Position numbers and translations under genes: made by a program. Source: Nautiliaceae bacterium (GTDB lineage: Bacteria > Campylobacterota > Campylobacteria > Campylobacterales > Nautiliaceae). Taken from it: 45,221 bases of DNA. Numbering within the stretch: the first letter of the stretch is position 1; every line of letters begins with the position of its first letter. The DNA is taken from positions 1 through 45,221 of the forward strand of contig JAMORJ010000024.1 of assembly GCA_027063595.1 (NCBI GenBank), given 5' to 3'. The notes under the pieces are model-generated. The model had not been told where the DNA came from, did no database searches, and saw only the letters and a list, made by a program, of their open reading frames with translations. Shown piece after piece: positions 31,855-41,349 of the stretch.

Positions 31855-32539
31855 TTTTATACTCCTTGTCTAAAATTTTTTGCATGTTTTCTCTCATTTT
31901 TTCGTACCATCCTTCGTATGGGTAAAAGCTTTCGAGAAACACTACTTTTATTTGCTGTTTTTCGATTCTAAAAGGATTGGATTTAAATGCTTTTGGAAGA
32001 TTGATTATTACAAATGGTTGAACTTTTAGGTTTAATTTTTCAACTATACCTTTTGGCCCGTTTTTAAAAGGTAAAAGTTTAGTGTAGTCTTTTTTATTTC
32101 TTGTTCCTTCTGGAAAAATTGCGACTTTATAGCCGTTTTCTACGTTTTTTTTAACTTCTTTTAAGATTTTAATAATCGCTCTTTTATCGTTTCTATTTGC
32201 AAGTATCATTCCCGTTTTTGTAACGAGATATTTAAAAATTGGCATTTTGGCAACTTCATCTTTTGCTACCCATATTATTTTTTCGTTTTTGTATACTGTT
32301 TCAATTAAAGGAGTATCTAAAGTGTGAGTATGGTTTCCCATAATTATATTTGCCGTTGGATCTATTGAGCCTTCTATTATTATTTCTTTAGCAATGAGAT
32401 TAATTAAAACTTCGGAAGCTTTTTTTCTTAATTTTAATTCCCATTTTGGATTGATTGCAATTAATAACGATACTATTGCTAAATAACTAAATCCGTAAAT
32501 AAATTTTAAAGAACTTATTATGCTATTTAATATCATCAT
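31844..32539 (-). CDS. plsC: 1-acyl-sn-glycerol-3-phosphate acyltransferase (PlsC family)
   Basis: 231 residues. An N-terminal hydrophobic segment (about 10-27) precedes the catalytic motif MGNHTHTLDTPLI (H-x4-D), and FPEGTRNKKDY is the second substrate motif. It transfers an acyl group to lysophosphatidate in membrane lipid synthesis, at the inner membrane. A genome may have more than one PlsC-like enzyme, so the specific substrate is not certain. The gene overlaps its neighbours by 17 and 11 bp. Confidence 0.88.
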   Translation of the reverse strand: MMILNSIISSLKFIYGFSYLAIVSLLIAINPKWELKLRKKASEVLINLIAKEIIIEGSIDPTANIIMGNHTHTLDTPLIETVYKNEKIIWVAKDEVAKMPIFKYLVTKTGMILANRNDKRAIIKILKEVKKNVENGYKVAIFPEGTRNKKDYTKLLPFKNGPKGIVEKLNLKVQPFVIINLPKAFKSNPFRIEKQQIKVVFLESFYPYEGWYEKMRENMQKILDKEYKNEI

Positions 32540-33488
32540 TTTTCACCCATCCTATTTTATTTTGGTATTTTATTTTAATGTAATTTTTATTTTTTTGAAG
32601 GATTTTTACTTTTGTTGGAGTATTTACTATTTCGATTGTGGTAGATTGAGGGGTTGGCAAAATTTTAATTTGAGTATTTTTAGGCAAGATGATTTCTCCT
32701 TTTGGAATAAATTGATAAACAAGAGGTATGGATAAAATTATGGCTATAAAAAAAATCCATAACTTTTGATATATCAAAAAAATTAATAACACAAAAGCGA
32801 TAGTAGTTAAAATAAGAATGTTTAAAGGAGTAAAAAAATTTTTGTTTTCTGGATTTATGTTTGTTTGAGTGCTTATCGTTTGTTGTTTTGTTTTGATTTC
32901 AATAAAAACTTTTTTAAAAGTTGAATGATTTAAATCAAAATAATAAAAATTTAATTTTTTCAAAAATTTAGGAACGATTAGAAAAATCGATGCTTCGTTT
33001 TGATTGATTATTTTTAGTTTTTGAGGGTAAGTTAAATTAAAATCTTTAATATTACAATTTTTACATTTGAGAGTAAAAAATAAAAGATTGTTTTTAGTAT
33101 CGTAGTTTGAAGCTATTGGATTTACGATTTTAAGATTTGTCGCATAGACTTTACAAAAGTTATGCGGATATTCGTTTAGTTTTATTGGCTTTATTAATGC
33201 ATTTAAATCTATTTCTTTAAAATAGTTGGTAGATATTAAAAATACTTTATGAGGTTTGTCGTTAGCTTTAAATTTTATTTTTAAAGAATAAAGATAAGGA
33301 TTGATTTTTGTTAAATTTACTTCTGTATTTAAACCTACAGCGTTTAAGTTGATGGGATTTTGAAGAATTACTTTTGTTTTAAAATTAACTAATTGGTTGT
33401 AATAATAAGTTTTTTTTAAGTTATCGAATTTGATTATTTCGCTAAAAAGCAAAAGAGGCAAAAAAAATATAAATATAGATATTTTCAT
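32523..33488 (-). CDS. Membrane protein with periplasmic beta domains and a C-terminal SH3b domain
   Basis: 321 residues. The signal peptide MKISIFIFFLPLLLFSE leads into about 190 residues of predicted beta structure with CKNC (a CxxC-like pair). Two hydrophobic helices follow (about 220-260). The C-terminal ~60 residues have the bacterial SH3 pattern (TKVKILQKNKNYIKIKYQNK then IGWVKNDDIK). The layout suggests a cell-wall-associated envelope protein. The gene directly follows an M23 endopeptidase gene (4-bp overlap), which fits a cell-wall role (inference). No specific family recognised. Confidence 0.75.
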   Translation of the reverse strand: MKISIFIFFLPLLLFSEIIKFDNLKKTYYYNQLVNFKTKVILQNPINLNAVGLNTEVNLTKINPYLYSLKIKFKANDKPHKVFLISTNYFKEIDLNALIKPIKLNEYPHNFCKVYATNLKIVNPIASNYDTKNNLLFFTLKCKNCNIKDFNLTYPQKLKIINQNEASIFLIVPKFLKKLNFYYFDLNHSTFKKVFIEIKTKQQTISTQTNINPENKNFFTPLNILILTTIAFVLLIFLIYQKLWIFFIAIILSIPLVYQFIPKGEIILPKNTQIKILPTPQSTTIEIVNTPTKVKILQKNKNYIKIKYQNKIGWVKNDDIK

Positions 33489-34585
33489 TTTAAAGCAATA
33501 TTATTTTCGCTTTTAAATTTTTGGATGTAAGAGAGAAATTCTTTTCTTTTTTTACCATATAGAATAATTTTAGCTGAATTTTTAATTTTTAGAGGATTAA
33601 TCCATCTTCCATATCTCATAACTCCAAAGTGAAGATGAGGACCGGTTGATAGACCCGAATTTCCTAAATATCCAATAACTTGACCTTGTTTTACCCATTT
33701 TCCAACATAAATTCCTTTTGGCCATCCGTGAAGATGAGCATATAAAGTAACATATCCGTTTTTGTGTTTTATTTTAATTGATTTGCCATATCCTTTAATC
33801 CATCCTTTAAAAATTATTTTTCCATCGGCTACCGAATGAATTGGGGTTCCTATTTTATTTACATAATCAATTCCATCGTGCATTCTCCATTTGTGTAGAA
33901 TCGGATGAAATCTCATTCCAAAATAAGAAGAAATTCTTTTGTATTTCAAAGGAGCTGGTAGAAACATTCCTTTTAAGCTTCTTGCGTTTTCATCGTAATA
34001 TCTTCCATCGTAAGGGTTTAAGAATGCGTTGTAAGTGTAATGTTTGTTTGAAATGGAAGCAAAAAGTACTTTTGCTTTTTTAATTTTTCCGTATGCGTAA
34101 TATTCTTCGTATAAGATTTTTATTTTTGTATTTTTAGGTAGGGCTCTAAAATTGATTTTATCTTCGAAAATGTATATTATTTGAGAAGTTAAACTTTTTA
34201 GATGTGTTTTTTTATAAATATCGTAACTTAGATAGTGATTTATGTCTATTTCGACGTATTTTTTTTGAGTTTCGTATATTATGGGTACTATTTTTGTTAT
34301 GTAAGAATTGTTTTGTTTAATAATTTGTAATTGAATTTTATCATTAAGAGGAATTAACGCTTGTTTAATTGAATTGTTATCTTTTAGTATAAAGATTGTT
34401 GAATGAATTGGAATTCTTCTAACCATTCTTTTTGTTTTTGGATCTAAATTATAATAAATGCTTAGGGGAAGCGAATTTTGTTTTAAGAAACTATAAAAGG
34501 TATCTTTATACCCCCATTCTTTTGTTTCTACTTTATAAGCAAAGGCAAAAGAAATAAATAATAAAAGAGTTAGAATTTTTTTCAT
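33485..34585 (-). CDS. M23-family peptidoglycan endopeptidase (Csd3/Pgp3-like)
   Basis: 366 residues with a signal peptide (MKKILTLLLFISFAFAYKVE). The N-terminal domains (about 20-225) are followed by the LytM/M23 domain: YFGMRFHPILHKWRMHDGID gives the H-x3-D zinc ligands, and GLSTGPHLHFGVMRYGRW the HxH motif. Size and layout match the Csd3/Pgp3 enzymes of Helicobacter and Campylobacter, which trim peptidoglycan and set cell shape. It acts in the periplasm. The gene overlaps purQ and the SH3 gene by 4 bp each. Confidence 0.9.
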   Translation of the reverse strand: MKKILTLLLFISFAFAYKVETKEWGYKDTFYSFLKQNSLPLSIYYNLDPKTKRMVRRIPIHSTIFILKDNNSIKQALIPLNDKIQLQIIKQNNSYITKIVPIIYETQKKYVEIDINHYLSYDIYKKTHLKSLTSQIIYIFEDKINFRALPKNTKIKILYEEYYAYGKIKKAKVLFASISNKHYTYNAFLNPYDGRYYDENARSLKGMFLPAPLKYKRISSYFGMRFHPILHKWRMHDGIDYVNKIGTPIHSVADGKIIFKGWIKGYGKSIKIKHKNGYVTLYAHLHGWPKGIYVGKWVKQGQVIGYLGNSGLSTGPHLHFGVMRYGRWINPLKIKNSAKIILYGKKRKEFLSYIQKFKSENNIALK

Positions 34586-35253
34586 GAAATAAAACCTTCA
34601 AGCATTTTTATTCCATCACTTCCACCTAAAATATCGCTCATTGCTCTTTCTGGATGAGGCATTAGACCAAATACGTTTTTTTCTTTGTTGCAAATTCCTG
34701 CGATTGCATCAATGCTTCCGTTTGGGTTTAAGTAGTGTCCGTTTTCGTCGCAATATTGAAGTAAAATTTGTTCATTGTCATACATTTCTTTTAAGGTTTC
34801 TTCATCGATTTTGTAATTTCCTTCTGCGTGAGCTATAGGAATATTGATAATATCGCCTTCGTTGAATTTTTGCAAAAATTTATTGTTGTTATTTATTACT
34901 TTAAGATGATGAAATTTTGAAATAAAATGAAGATTTTCATTTCTCGTCATAGCTCCTGGAAGTAGGTGAGATTCAAGTAATATTTGAAACCCATTACAAA
35001 TTCCAAGCACAAAGCCGCCTTTTTTTGCGTATTCTTTAACGGCGTTCATTATAGGCGAAAATCTTGCAATAGCTCCGCTTCTTAAATAATCTCCGTAACT
35101 AAATCCGCCGGGAAGCACTATTAAATCGTATTTTTTGTGAAGATTTTTTTCATTATGCCAAATAAAGTCGGCTTTTGCTCCAATTCTTTCAAAAGCCCAT
35201 TTCGTGTCTCTATCGCAGTTGGTTCCCGGAAATACCACAACTCCTACTCTCAT
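34582..35253 (-). CDS. purQ: Phosphoribosylformylglycinamidine synthase subunit PurQ
   Basis: 223 residues. This class I glutamine amidotransferase begins [20 protein letters not shown], with the nucleophile in GFVLGICNGFQILLES (Cys) and the His/Glu near GLMPHPERAMSDILGG. It supplies ammonia to PurL in the fourth purine step. It overlaps purS and the M23 gene by 4 bp each. The PurL subunit is not in the window. Confidence 0.97.
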   Translation of the reverse strand: MRVGVVVFPGTNCDRDTKWAFERIGAKADFIWHNEKNLHKKYDLIVLPGGFSYGDYLRSGAIARFSPIMNAVKEYAKKGGFVLGICNGFQILLESHLLPGAMTRNENLHFISKFHHLKVINNNNKFLQKFNEGDIINIPIAHAEGNYKIDEETLKEMYDNEQILLQYCDENGHYLNPNGSIDAIAGICNKEKNVFGLMPHPERAMSDILGGSDGIKMLEGFIS

Positions 35254-35492
35254 TCTTTTACCTCAATTTCGTAATTTTCTATAACTGGATTTGCTAAAAG
35301 TTCTTTTGCCATTTCTTCCGCTTTTTTTATGGCTTCTTCTTTGTCTTTTGCGTTAATGTTTAATAAAATCTGTTTTCCTACTCTAACGTCTTCTACTTCT
35401 TTAAATCCCAAAGTATGAAGCGCATGAAGCACTGCTTTTCCTTGAGGATCAAGTACTCCCGCTTTTAGATGAACATTAACTGCTATTTTCAT
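35250..35492 (-). CDS. purS: Phosphoribosylformylglycinamidine synthase subunit PurS
   Basis: 80 residues, starting [20 protein letters not shown] and containing [19 protein letters not shown], the small PurS subunit that bridges PurQ and PurL. The separate PurS/PurQ layout shows a three-part FGAM synthase instead of the single-chain enterobacterial enzyme. It overlaps purC by 4 bp. Confidence 0.96.
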   Translation of the reverse strand: MKIAVNVHLKAGVLDPQGKAVLHALHTLGFKEVEDVRVGKQILLNINAKDKEEAIKKAEEMAKELLANPVIENYEIEVKE

Positions 35493-36196
35493 TTTGCTTC
35501 CTTTAATCTTTCTAATACTTCCGTATAAGCTTCTTTTATGTTACCAAGATTGAATCTAAATAAATCTTTATCCATTTTTTTGCCAGTTTTTTTATCCCAA
35601 AGTCTACAGCTATCAGGCGTAATTTCGTCTGCCAAAATTATGTTTCCGTCTTTATCTTTTCCAAATTCTATTTTAAAATCTACCAAAATAAGTCCTACTT
35701 TGTCGAAGAATTTTACTAAAAAGTCGTTAATTTTTCTACCATATTCTCTTAGTAAATCAAGTTCTTTTCTATCTTCTACCAAATTTAAAATCATAGCGTG
35801 ATCGTCGTTAATTAAAGGGTCGTTTAATTCGTCGTTTTTATAATAAAACTCCACTATTGTAAATGGAAGCTTTTCTCCTTCTTTAAGTCCAAGTCTTTTG
35901 GCTAAACTTCCAGCTGCTATGTTTCTTACTACCACTTCTATAGGAATAATATCGACTTTTTTTACAAGTTGTTTAGTATCGTCTATTTTTTTAATTAAGT
36001 GAGTTGGAATTCCTTCTTTTTCTAAAGCCTCAAAAATTAAAGTAGTAATTGCGCAATTTAGCGCTCCTTTTCCTTGCTCTTTGCTAGCTTTTTCTCCGTT
36101 AAAAGCCGTTAGGGAATCTTTAAATTCGCAAATTACTTCGTCTGGATTGTCTGTCTTATAAATTTTTTTTGCTTTTCCTTCATAGAGTAATTCCAT
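35489..36196 (-). CDS. purC: SAICAR synthetase PurC
   Basis: 235 residues, starting [20 protein letters not shown]. Family sequences [59 protein letters not shown] and [20 protein letters not shown] are present. It joins aspartate to CAIR in purine synthesis. It starts 1 bp after the ctpA stop and leads the purine part of the operon. Confidence 0.97.
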   Translation of the reverse strand: MELLYEGKAKKIYKTDNPDEVICEFKDSLTAFNGEKASKEQGKGALNCAITTLIFEALEKEGIPTHLIKKIDDTKQLVKKVDIIPIEVVVRNIAAGSLAKRLGLKEGEKLPFTIVEFYYKNDELNDPLINDDHAMILNLVEDRKELDLLREYGRKINDFLVKFFDKVGLILVDFKIEFGKDKDGNIILADEITPDSCRLWDKKTGKKMDKDLFRFNLGNIKEAYTEVLERLKEAK

Positions 36197-36197
36197 A

Positions 36198-37454
36198 TTA
36201 TCTCCTTAATTGATTTTCTATAATTAAAGCTTTTAAAATGTTTGCTCCTGTTAAAAGTTGTAAATCTCCGTTAATTTTTTTAATGTTTTTTTCTTCTTTT
36301 TTTGGGGTTTTGTTTTCTATTTTTTCAAGTTCAGCTTTTAAATGAGCTTTTAGATTAGCTTCTTTTATTTGAGTATCATTTTCGTTTATTTCTTTAATTT
36401 TAGCAGGATGTACGATTATATCCGGAGTTACTCCTTTTGCTTGAATAGTTCTTCCGCTTGGAAGATAATATCTTGCAACTGTTAAACGAATTGCTTCCTC
36501 TTTATTTACAGGCAATATGGCTTGAACGCTTCCTTTTCCAAAAGTTTTTTCTCCTACTATTACCGCTCTTTTATGATCTTGTAAACCTCCACTTACTATT
36601 TCGCTTGCGCTTGCGCTTCCTCCATTTACTAACACTACGATAGGAAGGTGCTTATAAGTTCCAAAAGAATGAGCATAAAAAGTTTGATTTTCTTGAGGAA
36701 CTCTTCCTTTTTGAGATACGAGAACGCCTTTATCGATAAATAAGTCAAGAGTGCCTACTGCTTGATTTAAAAGACCACCTGGATTGTCTCTAAGATCTAT
36801 AATTATTCCTTTTTTACCTTCTTTTTTAAGGTTTTTTAAAATTTTTTTAAGATTTGATACTACGTTTTTATCAAAGCTGCTTATTCTTATATATTTAATG
36901 TTTGGATAACCTTCTAAATTTTTTGCTTTTACGGATTTTATTTTAATGATTGCTCTTGTTATGGTTACTTTAAATGGTTTTTGACCTTTTCTAACTATTG
37001 TTAATGTGATTTTGGTTCCTGGTTTTCCTCTCATTAAATTTACTGCTTCATCAAGAGTCATGTCGATTGTTGCTTTATCGTTAATTTTTAAAATTATGTC
37101 TCCAGCTTTTAATCCGGCTTTATAAGCTGGAGTGTCGTCTATTGGAGAGATTATGGTTAATACGCCGTTTCTCATTCCAACTACTATTCCAAGCCCTCCA
37201 AATTCTCCAGAAGTTTGTATTTTTAATTCTTTGTAGGCTTTTTTGTCAAGATAACTTGAATGGGCGTCAAGATTTGGAAGAAGTCCTTTTAGGGCTTTGT
37301 TTATAATGGTAGAAGTATTGATTTCGTCTACATAGTAAGCTTCAATCATATTAACAACTTTTACAAATTTTTTATATGCTTCAAGTCGTGTTTGTTGAGT
37401 TTCTTTGGCAAATAAAGTAAGCGAAAATAATAGGAGTAAGACAATTTTTTTCAT
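36198..37454 (-). CDS. ctpA: Carboxy-terminal processing protease (S41, CtpA-like)
   Basis: 418 residues with a signal peptide ([20 protein letters not shown]). A PDZ domain lies around residues 85-165 ([36 protein letters not shown]). The S41 catalytic region contains [20 protein letters not shown] (nucleophile Ser in SAS) and [16 protein letters not shown] (Lys general base), followed by [20 protein letters not shown]. It degrades or processes periplasmic proteins, often peptidoglycan hydrolases, which suits its operon with an M23 endopeptidase. It is the first gene of the long minus operon. Confidence 0.95.
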   Translation of the reverse strand: MKKIVLLLLFSLTLFAKETQQTRLEAYKKFVKVVNMIEAYYVDEINTSTIINKALKGLLPNLDAHSSYLDKKAYKELKIQTSGEFGGLGIVVGMRNGVLTIISPIDDTPAYKAGLKAGDIILKINDKATIDMTLDEAVNLMRGKPGTKITLTIVRKGQKPFKVTITRAIIKIKSVKAKNLEGYPNIKYIRISSFDKNVVSNLKKILKNLKKEGKKGIIIDLRDNPGGLLNQAVGTLDLFIDKGVLVSQKGRVPQENQTFYAHSFGTYKHLPIVVLVNGGSASASEIVSGGLQDHKRAVIVGEKTFGKGSVQAILPVNKEEAIRLTVARYYLPSGRTIQAKGVTPDIIVHPAKIKEINENDTQIKEANLKAHLKAELEKIENKTPKKEEKNIKKINGDLQLLTGANILKALIIENQLRR

Positions 37455-37512
37455 AAATTCTCCCTTTTTTTGAAATTCTATTTTAATTTGTCTTAAAAAT
37501 CAAGAAATTAGG

Positions 37513-37602
37513 TATAATTGGAAGAATTTAATCCTTTTTTAATTTAAAATATAAAAAATGGGTTCAAAAACCTTGACATAATTACACTAAACTTGTTAAA
37601 AT
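37513..37602 (+). promoter_or_regulatory. Two candidate promoters upstream of clpB
   Basis: TATAAT at 37513-37518 and a fuller promoter, TTGACA at 37573-37578 with TAAAAT at 37597-37602 (18-bp spacer), precede clpB. The second is one of the few clear -35 boxes in the window. No CIRCE or HspR-type inverted repeat was found. Confidence 0.5.
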
Positions 37603-37634
37603 TACATCAACTAAAACTTTTAAGGAGGAGAATT

Positions 37635-40238
37635 ATGGAAAAATTATTCGAAAAATTAACAAATCAAATGATGGAAGCGATTGAATCAGGACTTTCTCTT
37701 GCTCTTCACAATAAAAACCCTGAAGTTCATCCACTTCATGTATTATGGGGGCTTTTGACAAATACTAATTCTGTGCTTAATCAAGCTCTTAATAAAATGG
37801 GGGTTGATAAAGTTGCTATTGAGCTTGAGGTGAAGTCTGCGGTAGATAGACTTCCAAAAGTAGATCAAATTACAAAAGAATCAATTAGAATTGGAAGAGA
37901 GCTTATAGATTCTTTACATAAAGCAGAAGCTCTTGCTACAAAACTTGGAGATAAATATATTGCGGTAGATACTTGGCTTATAGCAAATCTTGATAGATTT
38001 AAAGATGTTCTTGGAAAATATGTAGATTTAATGGAGCTTAAAAAAACTCTTGAAGCAATAAGAGGAGATAAAAAAATCGAATCTAAAAGTGCAGATGAAA
38101 ATCTTGATGCTCTTAACAAATACGGAATTGATTTGACAGAAAAAGCAAGAAAAGGTGAGCTTGATCCTGTTATTGGAAGAGACGAAGAAATTAATAGAAT
38201 GACTCAAATTTTGATTAGAAAAACTAAAAACAATCCAATTTTACTTGGTGAGCCTGGTGTTGGTAAAACGGCTCTTGTTGAAGGACTTGCTCAAAGAATT
38301 GTAAAAAAAGAAGTACCAACAAGTTTACAAAACAAAAAAATCGTTGCGCTTGATATGACAGCTTTAATTGCTGGTGCAAAATATAGAGGAGAATTTGAAG
38401 ATAGGCTTAAAGCTGTTGTAGATGAAGTAAAACAAAATCCTAATATTATTTTATTTATTGATGAAATTCATACAATCGTTGGAGCTGGTGCAAGCGAAGG
38501 AAGTATGGATGCAGCAAACATATTAAAACCAGCGCTTGCAAGAGGCGAATTAAGAACTATAGGTGCTACGACTTTGAAAGAATATAGAAAATATTTTGAA
38601 AAAGACGCAGCGCTTCAAAGAAGATTTCAACCTGTAAAAGTTGAAGAACCGAGCGTAAATGAAGCAATAAGAATTTTAAGAGGACTTAAAGAAAGACTTG
38701 AAGCTCATCATAAGGTAAAAATTTTAGACGAAGCTTTAGTAGCGGCGGCTAAACTTACTGATAGATACATAACAGATAGATTCTTACCAGATAAAGCGAT
38801 TGACGCAATTGACGAGGCGGCGGCTGAAATTAGAATGCAAATTGAATCAGAGCCATTTGAACTTGCAAAAATTAAAAGAGAAATAGAACAACTTATGGTT
38901 GAAAAACAAGCAATTGAAATGGAAGGTGCTAAAACCGAAAAAGCTAAAAAAAGATTAGAAGAAATTGAAAAACAACTTGCTGATTTAGAAGAGAAAAAAA
39001 GACAGCTTGAAGCAAGATATGAAGAAGAAAAAAGAATCTTAAAAGAGATTGCTCAAATTAAAGAAGAAATTGAAAAACTTAAAAACGAAGCAGAAATTGC
39101 AAAAAGAGAAGGCGATTTTCATAAAGCGGCTGAAATTGAATACGGTAAGATTGTAGAACTTAGAAAAAAACTTGAAGAACTTGAGAAAAAATGGGAAGAA
39201 ATGAGTAAAGAAGGAACGCTTCTTAAAAACGCGGTTGATGAAGAAGCGGTTGCGAATGTTGTAAGTAAATGGACTGGAATACCTGTAAGTAAAATGCTAA
39301 AAAGCGAACTTGAGAAAATTTTGCATATTGAAGATGAACTTAGAAAATGGGTAGTAGGACAAGATGAAGCTATTAAAGCGGTAGCTCGTGCAATTAAGAG
39401 AAATAAAGCTGGACTTGGGGATCCAAACAGACCGATTGGAAGTTTTATGTTTCTTGGACCAACTGGAGTTGGTAAAACTGAAACAGCAAAAACATTGGCA
39501 AGATTCTTGTTTGATGATGAAAAAGCTTTAATTAGATTTGATATGTCAGAATATATGGATAAAATAAGCGTATCTAAACTTATTGGTGCTGCGCCTGGAT
39601 ATGTTGGATATGAAGAAGGCGGACAACTTACAGAAGCCGTTAGAAGAAAACCATACAGCGTAATTTTATTTGATGAGATTGAAAAAGCTCATCCAGATGT
39701 ATTTAACATTTTATTACAAGTACTTGATGATGGAAGACTTACGGATAATAAAGGTGTAACAGTAGATTTTAAAAACACAATTATTATCTTAACAAGTAAT
39801 ATCGCAAGCGATATTATTATGGAGATTAAAGATCCAGAAGCAAGAAAAGAAGCAGTCTGGGCGGAACTTAAAAGAAGAATGAAGCCTGAATTTTTAAATA
39901 GACTTGATGAAGTGGTAGTATTTAATCCACTTGGTAAAGAACAAGTTAAACAAATTGTTGATATCTTGCTTAGAAAAATTAAACAAAGACTTGAAGAGAG
40001 AGATATTGAACTTGAACTTACAGACAAAGCAAAAGACTTTATTGCTGAAGTTGGATTTGACCCAATCTTTGGTGCAAGACCTTTAAAAAGAGCATTGGCT
40101 GAGGTTGTAGAAGATAAATTAGCTGAACTTATCTTAGAAGGAAAAGTTAAAGAAGGCGATAAAGTAGAATTTGACGTAGATGAAAATCACGTTATCGTTA
40201 GAGTTAACGGAAAAGAGGTAGCAAAAGATCCTAAATAA
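37635..40238 (+). CDS. clpB: ATP-dependent disaggregase ClpB
   Basis: 867 residues. The N-domain (about 1-145) is followed by NBD1 (Walker [21 protein letters not shown], Walker [17 protein letters not shown]). A Glu/Lys coiled-coil middle domain comes next (about 390-530). NBD2 follows (Walker [21 protein letters not shown], Walker [21 protein letters not shown]). The middle domain marks it as ClpB instead of ClpA/C. It threads aggregated proteins, normally with DnaK. Start ATG 37635, with AAGGAGGAG directly upstream. Heat-inducible regulation is likely from the family but not visible. Confidence 0.97.
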   Translation: MEKLFEKLTNQMMEAIESGLSLALHNKNPEVHPLHVLWGLLTNTNSVLNQALNKMGVDKVAIELEVKSAVDRLPKVDQITKESIRIGRELIDSLHKAEALATKLGDKYIAVDTWLIANLDRFKDVLGKYVDLMELKKTLEAIRGDKKIESKSADENLDALNKYGIDLTEKARKGELDPVIGRDEEINRMTQILIRKTKNNPILLGEPGVGKTALVEGLAQRIVKKEVPTSLQNKKIVALDMTALIAGAKYRGEFEDRLKAVVDEVKQNPNIILFIDEIHTIVGAGASEGSMDAANILKPALARGELRTIGATTLKEYRKYFEKDAALQRRFQPVKVEEPSVNEAIRILRGLKERLEAHHKVKILDEALVAAAKLTDRYITDRFLPDKAIDAIDEAAAEIRMQIESEPFELAKIKREIEQLMVEKQAIEMEGAKTEKAKKRLEEIEKQLADLEEKKRQLEARYEEEKRILKEIAQIKEEIEKLKNEAEIAKREGDFHKAAEIEYGKIVELRKKLEELEKKWEEMSKEGTLLKNAVDEEAVANVVSKWTGIPVSKMLKSELEKILHIEDELRKWVVGQDEAIKAVARAIKRNKAGLGDPNRPIGSFMFLGPTGVGKTETAKTLARFLFDDEKALIRFDMSEYMDKISVSKLIGAAPGYVGYEEGGQLTEAVRRKPYSVILFDEIEKAHPDVFNILLQVLDDGRLTDNKGVTVDFKNTIIILTSNIASDIIMEIKDPEARKEAVWAELKRRMKPEFLNRLDEVVVFNPLGKEQVKQIVDILLRKIKQRLEERDIELELTDKAKDFIAEVGFDPIFGARPLKRALAEVVEDKLAELILEGKVKEGDKVEFDVDENHVIVRVNGKEVAKDPK

Positions 40239-40248
40239 TTCCTCTTTT
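40211..40248 (+). terminator. Possible terminator overlapping the end of clpB
   Basis: AAAAGAGG (40211-40218) pairs with CCTCTTTT (40241-40248), followed by a T/C-rich tract. The 22-nt loop and overlap with coding sequence make it uncertain. Confidence 0.4.
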
Positions 40249-40356
40249 TTCTTCTTTTTTCTCCAAAATTCTTTTAATTTTTATTAAATTTTTGTTAAAA
40301 TTCTGTCATAAGTGTCTTTTTAATTAGAGATGGTTGATTGATGAACTATAATTCGT

Positions 40357-40362
40357 TATAAT
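40357..40362 (+). promoter_or_regulatory. -10 box of the HemJ/CopD-like and aerotaxis genes
   Basis: TATAAT 18 nt before the ATG at 40381, with AAAAAGG between. Confidence 0.55.
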
Positions 40363-40380
40363 TTTTCAAAAAGGTTTTTT

Positions 40381-40749
40381 ATGTGGTTTTTTGGCTTACA
40401 CTTATTAAGTGTTGTTAGTTGGGTTTTGTTTTTGTTGCTTTTAATTAAAGCCGTTCAAAACGATACCAAAGATAAAGTAGTTTTTGCGTTTTTATCGTTG
40501 TTTTTTATGGTATTGGTGCTTTATTTTGGAGTAAAATTAATGTTTTTAAATCCAAGTGTTGCCAAAAACGGCAATTGGCTCCATGTAAAGCTTAGCTTTG
40601 ATATTTTAATGATGCTTTTAAATGTTTATCTTGTTTTTGCCGTTTTTAAGAAAAAATTGTTATCTTCTAAATTTTTGGAAATTATTTTTTGGGTGAGTTA
40701 TGTAATTTTTATGATTATGATTTATTTAACGATGTTTAGACCTTTTTAA
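40381..40749 (+). CDS. Four-helix membrane protein, HemJ/CopD-like
   Basis: 122 residues with four hydrophobic helices. His7 in GLHLLSVVSW and His68 in GNWLHVKLSFDILMML sit where HemJ/CopD-type proteins have conserved His residues (alHiiaviaW and WLHxKL), which are likely haem or copper ligands. It is shorter than classical HemJ and lacks the long first loop, so the catalytic role of HemJ (protoporphyrinogen oxidation) is not claimed. It is followed 9 bp later by the PAS receptor gene. Confidence 0.65.
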   Translation: MWFFGLHLLSVVSWVLFLLLLIKAVQNDTKDKVVFAFLSLFFMVLVLYFGVKLMFLNPSVAKNGNWLHVKLSFDILMMLLNVYLVFAVFKKKLLSSKFLEIIFWVSYVIFMIMIYLTMFRPF

Positions 40750-40758
40750 GGAGAGAAA

Positions 40759-41346
40759 ATGGTAGATCAGAAAAGAATAGAAGAGAAATTAAAAGCTGGT
40801 AAAAGGCTTTCAAAGCTTGATGCTCCAAAAGAGATAAAAAATGTTGAAAAAGTAATGAGCGATAATGATTTTATCGTAAGTAAGACCGATCCAAAAGGAT
40901 ATATTACTTATTGTAACAGAATTTTCGTGGAAATGGCTGGATGGAGTAGAAGAGAGCTTATTGGAGCAAATCATAACATTATTCGTCATCCTCATATGCC
41001 AAAAATTGCGTTTAAACTTCTTTGGGATTTGATTCAAAATAAACAAGAGTTTTTCGGTTTTGTAAAAAATTTAAGAAAAGATGGAGGATTTTATTGGGTT
41101 TTTGCTTATATTACGCCTGATTTGGATTTAAATGGTAATATCGTTGGATATACTTCTTTTAGGAAAAAACCAAGCAGAAAAGGAATTGAAACGCTTGAGC
41201 CTATATATCTTGAACTTGTTGAGCTTGAAAAAACCGGAGGTATGGAGGCAAGTTACGAAAGGCTTAAAGAAATTCTCGGTGCTACGGATGAAAATTTAGT
41301 AAGAAAATATAACGAATTAGTTTTTAATCTTCAAAAAGAAGGGTGA
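40759..41346 (+). CDS. Aer/CetB-type PAS redox sensor protein
   Basis: 195 residues. After a ~35-residue N-terminal helix there is an Aer-type PAS domain (about 36-140): IVSKTDPKGYITYCNRIFVE, AGWSRRELIGANHNIIRHPH and FFGFVKNLRKDGGFYWVFAY. The HNIIRHPHMP stretch is the FAD-binding signature of aerotaxis PAS domains. The C-terminal ~55 residues are helical. No membrane segment is present. The following chemoreceptor has no PAS domain of its own, which matches the CetA/CetB division in Campylobacter, where a PAS protein senses redox state and signals through a separate receptor. Confidence 0.85.
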   Translation: MVDQKRIEEKLKAGKRLSKLDAPKEIKNVEKVMSDNDFIVSKTDPKGYITYCNRIFVEMAGWSRRELIGANHNIIRHPHMPKIAFKLLWDLIQNKQEFFGFVKNLRKDGGFYWVFAYITPDLDLNGNIVGYTSFRKKPSRKGIETLEPIYLELVELEKTGGMEASYERLKEILGATDENLVRKYNELVFNLQKEG

Positions 41347-41349
41347 GAG

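Noticed and set aside
31855-31900. Fluoride riboswitch before crcB
   Set aside because: crcB overlaps the preceding gene, leaving no room for an aptamer, and no matching fold is evident.
37480-37634. HrcA (CIRCE) or HspR (HAIR) operator before clpB
   Set aside because: No TTAGCACTC-N9-GAGTGCTAA or CTTGAGT-N7-ACTCAAG type repeat is present, although ClpB is often under such control.
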